Below, one piece after another: positions 33,943-40,756 of a stretch of DNA of 64,000 nucleotides; the stretch's first letter is position 1, and each line of letters starts with the position of its first letter. This stretch comes from Geobacillus genomosp. 3 (GTDB lineage: Bacteria > Bacillota > Bacilli > Bacillales > Anoxybacillaceae). The notes under the pieces are model-generated. The model made no database searches and was not told the origin of the DNA. It was given only the letters and a program-made list of their open reading frames with translations. The translations under genes were made by a program, and so were the position numbers. Where the stretch lies: positions 496,001 through 560,000 of the forward strand of contig NC_022080.4 of the NCBI RefSeq assembly GCF_000445995.2. Direction: 5' to 3'.

Positions 33943-34043
33943 TGCAAACGTTTTTGATCATGTATGCGCCGCTGCTGATTGTTGCCCTTTCCGTCGTTGC
34001 CGCCTTTTGGGCCGGATTGAAAGATGCACGGATCAATGACTGA
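33942..34043 (+). CDS. cydS: Cytochrome bd small subunit CydS
   Basis: A 33-residue single-helix peptide, MQTFLIMYAPLLIVALSVV followed by AAFWAGLKDARIND. It matches, with few changes, the CydS subunit found in the structure of the G. thermodenitrificans bd oxidase, where it packs on CydA and shields heme b558. The start shares one base with the cydB stop (ATGATGATGC context), and an ATG one codon earlier overlaps it too. GGAAAAGGA serves as ribosome site. This gene is too short for routine gene calling and is easily missed. Confidence 0.93.
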   Translation: MQTFLIMYAPLLIVALSVVAAFWAGLKDARIND

Positions 34044-34126
34044 ACACGATGGAGACAAGGATGCATAGTTTGCGGTGAATCGCCCACACTAGCGGATGAC
34101 AATGAATAAAGAAAGGATGGGCGATC

Positions 34127-34417
34127 ATGAAAGAAGTGTTGCAGCGTGTGAAAGAACAGTTGGAACAAGCATTTGACGAACCGCGTTCGACGAGCCTTGA
34201 CGGGGCGCTCCATGAGCTTGAACAATTGAAGGAGAACGCTGGGGAGAAGAGGCAAATGATTGAAGACGTCATTCGCGCTGTCACGCATGCGCGCAATGCG
34301 CGGGTCGAACTTGCCGCCGCCGGTGACGAATCGGCGACGAACGCCTTCGCCGAAGCTTACCGAGCGCTTGATCAAGCGATTGAATCGTACAGTGGCGTCG
34401 ATAACGACCCGGTGTAA
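34127..34417 (+). CDS. Hypothetical helical protein, 96 residues
   Basis: An acidic, entirely helical protein with heptad-like Leu spacing (VKEQLEQAFDEP, LHELEQLKENAGEK, VIRAVTHARNARVELAAA) that suggests a coiled coil or helical bundle. No Cys, no signal peptide, no membrane helix. An AAGGA ribosome site lies about 9 bp before the ATG. It sits between cydS and the guanidine riboswitch with no obvious link to either. I do not recognise the family. Confidence 0.7.
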   Translation: MKEVLQRVKEQLEQAFDEPRSTSLDGALHELEQLKENAGEKRQMIEDVIRAVTHARNARVELAAAGDESATNAFAEAYRALDQAIESYSGVDNDPV

Positions 34418-34525
34418 GACGGATGGGGGTTCCTCGGCCTTCACCTGTCGGAAATATGCGGAAGGCGGATGGATTGCAAGCGTTTGGCTGATGTGTTATA
34501 CTGATTAACAACCAGTAAATACAAG

Positions 34526-34630
34526 AAACGTTTTCTAGGGTTCCGCGGCTGTTTGGCAGCCGGCCTGTGACCGAGAGAAAACGCGCGGCGCGCCCGCGTA
34601 CACGGAGGGACAAAAGCCCGGGAGGAGTAT
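34526..34630 (+). promoter_or_regulatory. Guanidine-I (ykkC) riboswitch
   Basis: The conserved blocks of the ykkC class are present in order: TCTAGGGTTCCG, GGCTG...CAGCCGG, ACCGAGAGAAAAC, ACGGAGGGACAAAAGCCCGG and GAGGAG. The 3' part overlaps one arm of the terminator at 34613-34657. Guanidine binding should hide that arm and let transcription enter the Gdx gene. Family knowledge: ykkC-I binds free guanidinium. Confidence 0.93.
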
Positions 34631-34657
34631 CATTTCGATATTTCCCGCGGCTTTTTT
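34613..34657 (+). terminator. Riboswitch-controlled terminator
   Basis: AAGCC-CGGGA pairs with TCCCG-CGGCT, with an inner ATC/GAT helix, followed by T6. The left arm is the 3' conserved segment of the guanidine aptamer. Confidence 0.85.
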
Positions 34658-34680
34658 GTTTTGAAAGGGGGAAATGATAC

Positions 34681-35001
34681 ATGGCGTGGGTATACTTATT
34701 TGTCGCCGGAGTGTTCGAAATCGTATGGGCCATTTCGCTGAAATACACGGCCGGTTTTACCCGTCTTTGGCCGTCTGTCGTCACTGTTGCAGGGATGGCA
34801 GCTAGTTTTTACTTTTTATCGATGGCAACGAAAACGTTGCCGATCGGCACCGCCTATGCGGTTTGGACGGGAATCGGGGCGCTCGGGGCGGTCATCATCG
34901 GCATGCTGTTTTTAAACGAGCCGGTTAACGCGCCGCGAATTGTCTTTTTATTGTTCATCCTTGTCGGAATCATCGGTTTAAAGTTCACAGCTGGACAGTA
35001 A
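34681..35001 (+). CDS. gdx: Guanidinium exporter Gdx (SMR family, SugE type)
   Basis: A 106-residue, four-helix SMR protein that exports guanidinium in exchange for protons. It has the essential Glu in helix 1 (VAGVFEIVWAISLKYT), the Gdx-type GFTRLWPS loop and the conserved GTAYAVWTGIGALGAVIIGM helix. A single gene means a dual-topology homodimer, unlike the two-gene YkkCD. ATG 34681 follows AAAGGGGG. The guanidine riboswitch immediately upstream confirms the substrate class. Confidence 0.95.
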   Translation: MAWVYLFVAGVFEIVWAISLKYTAGFTRLWPSVVTVAGMAASFYFLSMATKTLPIGTAYAVWTGIGALGAVIIGMLFLNEPVNAPRIVFLLFILVGIIGLKFTAGQ

Positions 35002-35180
35002 CAATCGGAAGGAGCAAGAAGCTGTCGGCTGGTTTCAACAAACATCCATGAGCAAAGTGCCGCTCACCACGCAATATGAAAAAGGCTGATTAAGGCAAGC
35101 ATTTTCACAGAAAAAATCCATTCCTGCTTTCGCACGGTGTGAAAAGAGTTCGATTTTTTATTATGTGTGGAAAAAATGCA

Positions 35181-35210
35181 TTGACAGGACGCATAAACAT
35201 TGAATATCAT
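35181..35210 (+). promoter_or_regulatory. Promoter of the Mn2+ riboswitch transcript
   Basis: TTGACA (35181-35186) and TATCAT (35205-35210), spacer 18 bp. Transcription would begin near 35217, at the first strand of the aptamer P1 helix. The 180 bp between gdx and this promoter hold nothing else I can support. Confidence 0.65.
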
Positions 35211-35218
35211 GGAATTGT

Positions 35219-35333
35219 AAGGTAAATATCCTGTTGCTAAAGGGGAGTAGCTTTAACAGCAAAGTCGTCAGTTCAGGGTGCACGCCCTCGGCTTTGTTGG
35301 CAACGGCAACGTTGTTAGCGAGACCTTTACCTA
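35219..35333 (+). promoter_or_regulatory. yybP-ykoY (Mn2+) riboswitch
   Basis: The class signature is complete: AAAGGGGAGTAGC, then GCAAAGTCGTCA, TCAGGGTGCACGCCCTCGGC, TTTGTTGGCAACG and GCGAGACCTTTACC. P1 is AGGTAAA (35220-35226) with TTTACCT (35326-35332). Known members bind Mn2+ and usually switch genes on. It precedes a DUF1232 gene and a TerC-type gene, the latter a classic target. Confidence 0.95.
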
Positions 35334-35392
35334 TTGTGGTAAAGGTCTCTGTTTGTTTAAAGACCTTTACCAAGTGTGGTAAAGGTTTTTTT
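35323..35392 (+). promoter_or_regulatory. Four-segment expression platform and terminator
   Basis: ACCTTTACC (35323-35331), GGTAAAGGT (35338-35346), ACCTTTACC (35363-35371) and GGTAAAGGT (35378-35386) alternate, then seven T. Segments 3 and 4 form the terminator. Segments 1 and 2 can pair, leaving 3 and 4 free to terminate; when Mn2+ holds segment 1 in P1, segment 2 can pair with 3 and block termination. Confidence 0.85.
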
Positions 35393-35483
35393 CATTTCAT
35401 GAAACGAAAGGGGGGAAGATAATCGTAAAACAAAATGGGCTCGATTTTATAGGAAAAATGGTAAGAAAGATGGGGGGAATGTC

Positions 35484-35756
35484 ATGCGCAAGTGGTGGAA
35501 GCGACTTCGCTTGATCGTTCACGTCCGGCGTTTTCTTCCGTTTTTGTTTGAGTTTTTTGCCTCGCGCGAGGTGCCGGTGCGGAAAAAGGCGATTTCCGTC
35601 GGGTTGCTGCTGTTATATATAGCGTTGCCGTTTGATCTCATTCCCGATTGGCTAGCACTATTTGGTATTATTGATGATTTCGCCGTTTTCATATTTATTT
35701 TGCAGCAAGTCATTAAGATGGCTCCAGTATCATTAAAGGAAAAATATAACTTATAA
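35484..35756 (+). CDS. DUF1232 membrane protein (YkvA-like)
   Basis: A 90-residue protein with a basic N-terminal helix (WWKRLRLIVHVRRFLPFLFEFF), the DUF1232 signature (VPVRKKAISVGLLLLYIALPFDLIPDWLALFGIIDDFAVF) and a short tail. The motif DLIPD between two hydrophobic segments defines the family. Function unknown. ATG follows GGGGGG. It is first after the Mn2+ riboswitch and 14 bp before the TerC gene, so a role in metal handling is a reasonable but untested inference. Confidence 0.88.
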   Translation: MRKWWKRLRLIVHVRRFLPFLFEFFASREVPVRKKAISVGLLLLYIALPFDLIPDWLALFGIIDDFAVFIFILQQVIKMAPVSLKEKYNL

Positions 35757-35770
35757 AGGGGGACGATTTT

Positions 35771-36463
35771 GTGGAGCTGTTTTCTCCAGAATTTTGGACA
35801 GCGCTGCTGTCGATTATCATTATTGACCTTGTCTTGGCAGGGGATAACGCGATTGTCATTGGGCTGGCGGCCCGTAACTTGCCGAAGCACCAGCAAAAAA
35901 AGGCGATCATTTGGGGAACCGTCGGCGCTGTTGTCATCCGCGCGCTGGCAACGATATTTGTCGTATGGCTTCTGAAAATCCCGGGGCTTTTGCTTGTCGG
36001 CGGTATATTGCTCGTTTGGATCGCTTACAAGTTGCTCGTTGAGGAAAAAGGGCACGATGACATCGAGGCCGGGGGAAGTTTATGGGAAGCGATTCGCACC
36101 ATTATTATTGCCGATGCATTGATGGGGCTTGACAACGTGTTGGCAGTTGCCGGTGCGGCGCACGGAAGTTTTCTCCTTGTTGTCCTTGGGTTGGTTATTT
36201 CTGTGCCGATTATGGTGTGGGGCAGCACGCTCATTTTGAAATGGATTGAGCGTTTCCCGATTATTATTACGATTGGTGCCGGAGTCCTTGCTTGGACGGC
36301 ATCGAAAATGATCGTCGGCGAGCCGTTTTTGAAAGAGTACTTCGCCAATCCAGTGGTGAAATACGGATTTGAGTTGCTTGTTGTTGCTGCTGTCATTACA
36401 ATTGGGACAATGAAAAAAAGAAAAGCCGCCAAAGAACCGCAACCAAAAGCCGCCAATGAATAA
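35771..36463 (+). CDS. TerC-family membrane protein (YjbE/YkoY type)
   Basis: A 230-residue integral membrane protein of the TerC family; Bacillus members (YkoY, YceF/MeeF, YjbE) export Mn2+ or load it onto secreted enzymes. The acidic membrane motif DLVLAGDNAIVIG and its partner DALMGLDNVLAVAGAA are both present; these Asp and Asn residues are the presumed metal site. GTG 35771 follows AAAGGGGGAC. It is controlled by the upstream Mn2+ riboswitch together with the DUF1232 gene. A terminator starts inside its last codons. Confidence 0.92.
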   Translation: MELFSPEFWTALLSIIIIDLVLAGDNAIVIGLAARNLPKHQQKKAIIWGTVGAVVIRALATIFVVWLLKIPGLLLVGGILLVWIAYKLLVEEKGHDDIEAGGSLWEAIRTIIIADALMGLDNVLAVAGAAHGSFLLVVLGLVISVPIMVWGSTLILKWIERFPIIITIGAGVLAWTASKMIVGEPFLKEYFANPVVKYGFELLVVAAVITIGTMKKRKAAKEPQPKAANE

Positions 36464-36480
36464 TTGGCGGCTTTTTTTTA
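36449..36480 (+). terminator. Terminator after the TerC gene
   Basis: GCCGCCAAT-GAATA-ATTGGCGGC, followed by T8. It overlaps the coding end. Confidence 0.95.
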
Positions 36481-36482
36481 CG

Positions 36483-36947
36483 CTATGGGTCGGTGGGTTT
36501 GTGCCATTTCAGCAGGAGAAGCTGAAGCAGCCAGCCGGCGGCCAGCCCGGGGATGACCGACAAGATCGGCAGCCAAATCGGTCCGAAAAAGATGCCGGCA
36601 ATCGTGACGTCGAACGAGTACATTAAACCGACCGTCACAAAGTAGGCGGAGAAGACAAAGGGCAAGAACGAGTACGGCGTTTGTCCGCCGCCGGCATCTT
36701 TGAACGCATCCCACATGGCGAAAAAGTATAAACAAGGGTAAAACATCAGCCACTCAATTCCTACAACGTCCGCCGCTTCGTACGTACGACCCAAAAAGCT
36801 GAGACGGATGGCTTCGTTGAATTGAGATTGAGTGTTAATGAGCAGTTCCAACAAAATAAACGCAATTCCTTTTACATACCTTTTGTTTAACAGTTGCCCA
36901 AATCCGGGCAACGCAATGCTCCACAGCAATGTTTCGATCGCTTTCAC
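36483..36947 (-). CDS. Membrane protein of unknown function, 154 residues
   Basis: An integral membrane protein with four or five hydrophobic helices. The N terminus (WSIALPGFGQLLNKRYVKGI) resembles the start of TM2-domain-like proteins, where the GFGQ and Gly-Lys-Arg pattern recur. GTG 36947 follows AAAGGG. There is no partner gene: it is convergent to the TerC gene and divergent from cstA. Function cannot be assigned. Confidence 0.72.
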   Translation of the reverse strand: MKAIETLLWSIALPGFGQLLNKRYVKGIAFILLELLINTQSQFNEAIRLSFLGRTYEAADVVGIEWLMFYPCLYFFAMWDAFKDAGGGQTPYSFLPFVFSAYFVTVGLMYSFDVTIAGIFFGPIWLPILSVIPGLAAGWLLQLLLLKWHKPTDP

Positions 36948-37164
36948 TTTCTCGACCCTTTACTGAAATAATGTTGGTTGATCGTTGCTTTGTCTGTTGC
37001 ACCGTGTAGCGGAGCGGGAGGCAGCAAGTGAGTATTTTATGCTCAAGGCGGTGGTGCACAATTACATTTTTCGCGCTAAAGTCCTATTTTATACTTTTTT
37101 GCAATAGTGAAGAAGGAACATTCTCCTGTGGATTCGAACAATAGCAGAAAGTTAGAAAATGTCT

Positions 37165-37192
37165 TTGATTTTTTCAGAATAATAAATATAAT
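37165..37192 (+). promoter_or_regulatory. Promoter of cstA
   Basis: TTGATT (37165-37170), 16-bp spacer, TATAAT (37187-37192), 45 bp before the cstA start. The rest of the 290-bp gap (36948-37164) shows no gene or clear operator. Confidence 0.55.
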
Positions 37193-37237
37193 AGTAATAT
37201 CGGGAATATTAATGAAAGACCAATAAGGAGGAGGCAT

Positions 37238-39313
37238 ATGAAGGGGCTAAAATCGATTTTGCTATGGGGGCTCATTTCCGTCCTTGGAGCCGCAGCGTTC
37301 GCTGTTTTGGCGTTAAGCCGCGGCGAGTCGGTCAACGCGATGTGGCTCATCGTGGCTGCGGTGTGTACGTATGCGGTCGCCTACCGTTTTTACAGCCGGT
37401 TTATCGCCCGTAAAGTATTTGAGCTCGACGATAATCGGAAAACGCCGGCCGAAGTGTTTAACGACGGGAAGGACTACGTCCCGACGAACAAATGGGTGCT
37501 GTTTGGACACCATTTCGCCGCCATTGCCGGCGCCGGGCCGCTTGTCGGACCGATTTTGGCTGCGCAAATGGGCTACTTGCCCGGCACGCTTTGGATCATT
37601 ATTGGCGTTGTGCTCGGCGGGGCGGTGCAAGATTTTATCATCTTGTTCGCGTCAATGCGCCGCAACGGAAAGTCGCTTGGCGAGATGATCAAGGACGAGA
37701 TGGGGCCGGTGACGGGCTTTATCGCAGCGCTTGGCATTTTGGGCATTATGATTATTTTATTGGCCGTTTTGGCGCTCGTTGTCGTGAAAGCGCTCGTTGG
37801 AAGCCCGTGGGGAATGTTCACGATTGCTGCTACGATCCCGATTGCGATTTTGATGGGCATTTACATGCGCTTCATCCGTCCGGGGCGCGTTGCTGAAGCG
37901 TCGCTCGGGGGATTTGTGCTATTGATTTTGTCGATCGTGGCTGGGCAATATGTCGCGGAGCACCCGACGCTCTCGGCGATGTTTACGTTAAAAGGTGAAA
38001 CGATCGCGATCTTGATGATTATTTACGGTTTTGTCGCCTCGGCGCTGCCGGTGTGGCTGCTGTTGGCGCCGCGCGACTATTTGAGCACGTTTTTGAAAAT
38101 CGGCACGATTGTTGGACTAGCACTCGGCATTTTAGTCGTTACGCCTGATTTGCAAATGCCGGCTGTAACGAAATTCATTGATGGCACCGGACCGGTGTTT
38201 GCCGGCGATTTGTTCCCGTTCTTATTCATCACAATTGCTTGCGGAGCAGTGTCCGGATTCCATGCGCTCGTGTCGTCCGGCACGACGCCGAAGATGATCG
38301 AGCTGGAAAGCCATTCGCGTCCGATCGGCTACGGCGCCATGTTGATGGAATCGTTCGTTGCCGTGATGGCGATGGTCGCAGCCTGCATTTTGACGCCAGG
38401 GGTGTATTTTGCCATCAACAGCCCGGCGGCGGTGATCGGGGCGGATGTAGCGCAGGCCGCCAAAGTCATATCGTCGTGGGGGTTCACGCTCACTCCCGAC
38501 ATGTTGACGGAGCTGGCGAAAGACGTCGGCGAACAAACGGTGTTGTCACGCACGGGCGGGGCGCCGACGCTGGCGATCGGGATGGCGGTCATTTTGTCGA
38601 ACGTCATTGGCGGCAAGGCATTGATGGCGTTTTGGTACCACTTCGCCATCTTGTTTGAAGCGCTGTTCATTTTGACGACGATTGACGCCGGCACGCGCGT
38701 CGGCCGTTTCATGATCCAAGACATTATGGGAACGTTCTACAAGCCGCTCGGCAAAACGGATTCGCTCGTATCCAACTTGATCGCGACGACGCTTTGTGTC
38801 CTGGCTTGGGGCTACTTCTTGTATCAAGGGGTTGTCGACCCACTCGGCGGCATTAACACGCTATGGCCGTTGTTTGGCATCGCCAACCAAATGCTCGCCG
38901 GCATCGCCCTGTTGTTTGCGACAACGGTCTTGTTTAAAATGGGCAAAAAAGCGTACGTTTGGGTCACGCTCGTGCCGACGACATGGCTTTTGGTCGTCAC
39001 GTTGACGGCGGGATACCAAAAGCTATTCCACGAAAACGTTAAAGTCGGTTTCTTATCGCATGCGAAAATGTTCCAAGACAGCCTGAGCCAAGGAAAAATC
39101 TTAGCGCCGGCCGCGAATGAGGCGCAAATGCGGCAAATTATTATGAACGATTATATTGATGCGACATTGTGCGCGATTTTCATGCTTGTAGTGATCGCAA
39201 TGCTTATTTCCGCATTGAACATCTGGATCAAAGTGCTGCAAAACAAACATGTGCCGCTCAAAGAAGCGCCGTACGTGCCGCGCGATGGAGAAGGAGCGAA
39301 GCATTATGCCTAA
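37238..39313 (+). CDS. cstA: CstA-family pyruvate/peptide transporter
   Basis: A 691-residue transporter of the carbon starvation CstA family; E. coli relatives CstA and BtsT import peptides or pyruvate. About 16 membrane helices are visible. Conserved parts include FGHHFAAIAGAGPLVGPILAAQMGYLPGTLWI, FHALVSSGTTPKMIE, TIDAGTRVGRFMIQD and WPLFGIANQMLAGIALL. ATG 37238 follows AAGGAGGAGG. It overlaps the following small ybdD-type gene by 8 bp, as cstA-ybdD pairs do elsewhere. Confidence 0.94.
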   Translation: MKGLKSILLWGLISVLGAAAFAVLALSRGESVNAMWLIVAAVCTYAVAYRFYSRFIARKVFELDDNRKTPAEVFNDGKDYVPTNKWVLFGHHFAAIAGAGPLVGPILAAQMGYLPGTLWIIIGVVLGGAVQDFIILFASMRRNGKSLGEMIKDEMGPVTGFIAALGILGIMIILLAVLALVVVKALVGSPWGMFTIAATIPIAILMGIYMRFIRPGRVAEASLGGFVLLILSIVAGQYVAEHPTLSAMFTLKGETIAILMIIYGFVASALPVWLLLAPRDYLSTFLKIGTIVGLALGILVVTPDLQMPAVTKFIDGTGPVFAGDLFPFLFITIACGAVSGFHALVSSGTTPKMIELESHSRPIGYGAMLMESFVAVMAMVAACILTPGVYFAINSPAAVIGADVAQAAKVISSWGFTLTPDMLTELAKDVGEQTVLSRTGGAPTLAIGMAVILSNVIGGKALMAFWYHFAILFEALFILTTIDAGTRVGRFMIQDIMGTFYKPLGKTDSLVSNLIATTLCVLAWGYFLYQGVVDPLGGINTLWPLFGIANQMLAGIALLFATTVLFKMGKKAYVWVTLVPTTWLLVVTLTAGYQKLFHENVKVGFLSHAKMFQDSLSQGKILAPAANEAQMRQIIMNDYIDATLCAIFMLVVIAMLISALNIWIKVLQNKHVPLKEAPYVPRDGEGAKHYA

Positions 39314-39509
39314 ATGGCTGCAAACCGTTTTGGCTTACCGCCGGCAGTTTCTCGACTTGCTTGTCGGCGTGCCAAACTATGAAAAATATGTCGAACATAT
39401 GAAAACCCATCATCCGGGCGAGCCGATCAAGTCGCGGAAAGAGTTTTTCTGCGAAGCGCAAGAGGCGCGCTATAACGCCAAAGGCGGCAAAGTATCGCGC
39501 TGCTGCTAG
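39306..39509 (+). CDS. YbdD/YjiX-family protein (cory-CC-star)
   Basis: A 67-residue protein of the YbdD family (DUF466) that accompanies CstA/BtsT transporters and is needed for full transport activity. Marks are the N-terminal YRRQFLDLLVGVPNYEKYVEHM, HHPGEPIKSRKEFFCEAQEARY and the terminal CC. ATG 39306 lies inside the end of cstA, 9 bp after GGAGCG, so translation is coupled. Confidence 0.92.
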   Translation: MPKWLQTVLAYRRQFLDLLVGVPNYEKYVEHMKTHHPGEPIKSRKEFFCEAQEARYNAKGGKVSRCC

Positions 39510-39518
39510 GAGTGGGAG

Positions 39519-39551
39519 GGAAGGAGGGGGTGCCCCTTCTTCCTTTTTTTC
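39519..39551 (+). terminator. Terminator after the ybdD-like gene
   Basis: An 11-bp stem GGAAGGAGGGG / CCCCTTCTTCC around GTG, followed by T7. Confidence 0.9.
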
Positions 39552-39627
39552 TTCAACGTCCGCATCGGGGAGATGCCCATTCAAGCTGGGACTTGGCCAT
39601 AAACACACCGAAAAGGGGGATACATAC

Positions 39628-40557
39628 ATGCGCATTCTTGTAGTGGGAGCAGGGGCGGTTGGCGGCTATTTCGGCGGACGCCTGCTTGAAAAAGGCGTCG
39701 ATGTGACATTTCTCGTCCGTGAGCGGAGAAAGCGGGAGCTTGAGGAGCGCGGGCTTGTCATCCGCAGCGTCCACGGCGATGCAGTGCTCGCGCCGAAACT
39801 GATCGCGGCCGGTGAACGGACGGAGCCGTTCGATCTTGTCGTATTTTCAAACAAGGCGTATCACTTGGCGGGCGCCATCGCTGATGCCAAACCGTACGTC
39901 GGTGAGACAACGATGATTTTGCCGCTGTTAAACGGCATGGCCCATATGGATGTGTTGCAGGAGTCATTTGGCGATGACAAGGTGTTGGGAGGCCTTTGTT
40001 TCATCGAAACGACGCTAAACGAAAAAGGGGAAATCGTCCAAACAAGTCCGGCGCATGAAGTTCGTTTCGGTGAGTGGTCCGGCGAACGGACGGAGCGGGG
40101 TGAAGCGTTGGAATCGCTGTTTGCCGGCGCCAACGCCCGTTTCCGGCTAAGCGAACGGATCGTTTCAGACATGTGGAACAAATATTTATTTATTGCAACG
40201 ATGTCGGGCGTAACGACGCTGTTTCGCGCTCCGATCGGGCCGGTTCGTTCCGGTGAGTATGGAGGCGCCATTATCAGCCGGTTGCTTGGGGAAATCAAAA
40301 CGATCATGCAGGCGCACGGCGCGCCACTCACCGAGGAGATGGCCGAGCGGCAGCGCGCTCAGCTCGAACAGATCGCCCCGACGATGAAGTCATCAATGCA
40401 GCGCGATATGGAAAAAGGGCTGCCGATTGAAGCTGATCATTTGCAAGGGTATTTGCTGCAGCTGGCGAAACGATATGACATCCATGCCCCGACGCTTGAA
40501 ACCGTATATCATAACTTGAAAATTTACGAGGCGGGCCGCACCGCTAACGAACATTGA
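39628..40557 (+). CDS. panE: 2-dehydropantoate 2-reductase
   Basis: A 309-residue ketopantoate reductase making pantoate for coenzyme A with NADPH. The Rossmann motif GAGAVGGYFGGRL is at 7-19, the substrate region is LPLLNGMAHMDVL, the catalytic Lys lies in SDMWNKYLFIATMSGVTTLFR and the C-terminal SSMQRDMEKGLPIEADHLQG matches the ApbA_C domain. ATG 39628 follows AAAAGGGGG. Paralogues that reduce other 2-keto acids exist in Bacillus, so the exact substrate is inferred. Confidence 0.88.
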   Translation: MRILVVGAGAVGGYFGGRLLEKGVDVTFLVRERRKRELEERGLVIRSVHGDAVLAPKLIAAGERTEPFDLVVFSNKAYHLAGAIADAKPYVGETTMILPLLNGMAHMDVLQESFGDDKVLGGLCFIETTLNEKGEIVQTSPAHEVRFGEWSGERTERGEALESLFAGANARFRLSERIVSDMWNKYLFIATMSGVTTLFRAPIGPVRSGEYGGAIISRLLGEIKTIMQAHGAPLTEEMAERQRAQLEQIAPTMKSSMQRDMEKGLPIEADHLQGYLLQLAKRYDIHAPTLETVYHNLKIYEAGRTANEH

Positions 40558-40571
40558 TTATGGTTCGAATC

Positions 40572-40618
40572 GGCCGTTTGCCGGCATGTACATGGTCTGG
40601 CAAACGGCTATTGTTTTA
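40572..40618 (+). terminator. Terminator after panE
   Basis: GCCGTTTGCC (40573-40582) pairs perfectly with GGCAAACGGC (40599-40608), followed by TATTGTTTT. Confidence 0.75.
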
Positions 40619-40691
40619 CGGGCGGCGATGGAAAACAACAGTCCAAAAATAGCTGTCAACCATTTTTTCGCTAGCCTTGAAAAAAAGAGAG

Positions 40692-40739
40692 TTGTATATT
40701 GCCGCCATGTAGTGTACAGTGATAGTGAAAACGTGTGCA
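40692..40739 (+). promoter_or_regulatory. Alpha-glucosidase promoter with cre-like site
   Basis: TTGTAT (40692-40697), 17 bp, TACAGT (40715-40720). A cre-like TGAAAACGTGTGCA (40726-40739, two mismatches to the consensus) begins near +1, a position that would allow CcpA repression. Confidence 0.4.
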
Positions 40740-40756
40740 CAAAGGGGGAGGCAGCC

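Noticed and set aside
36948..37164. cre or other operator before cstA
   Set aside because: No site with fewer than three mismatches to the cre consensus was seen.
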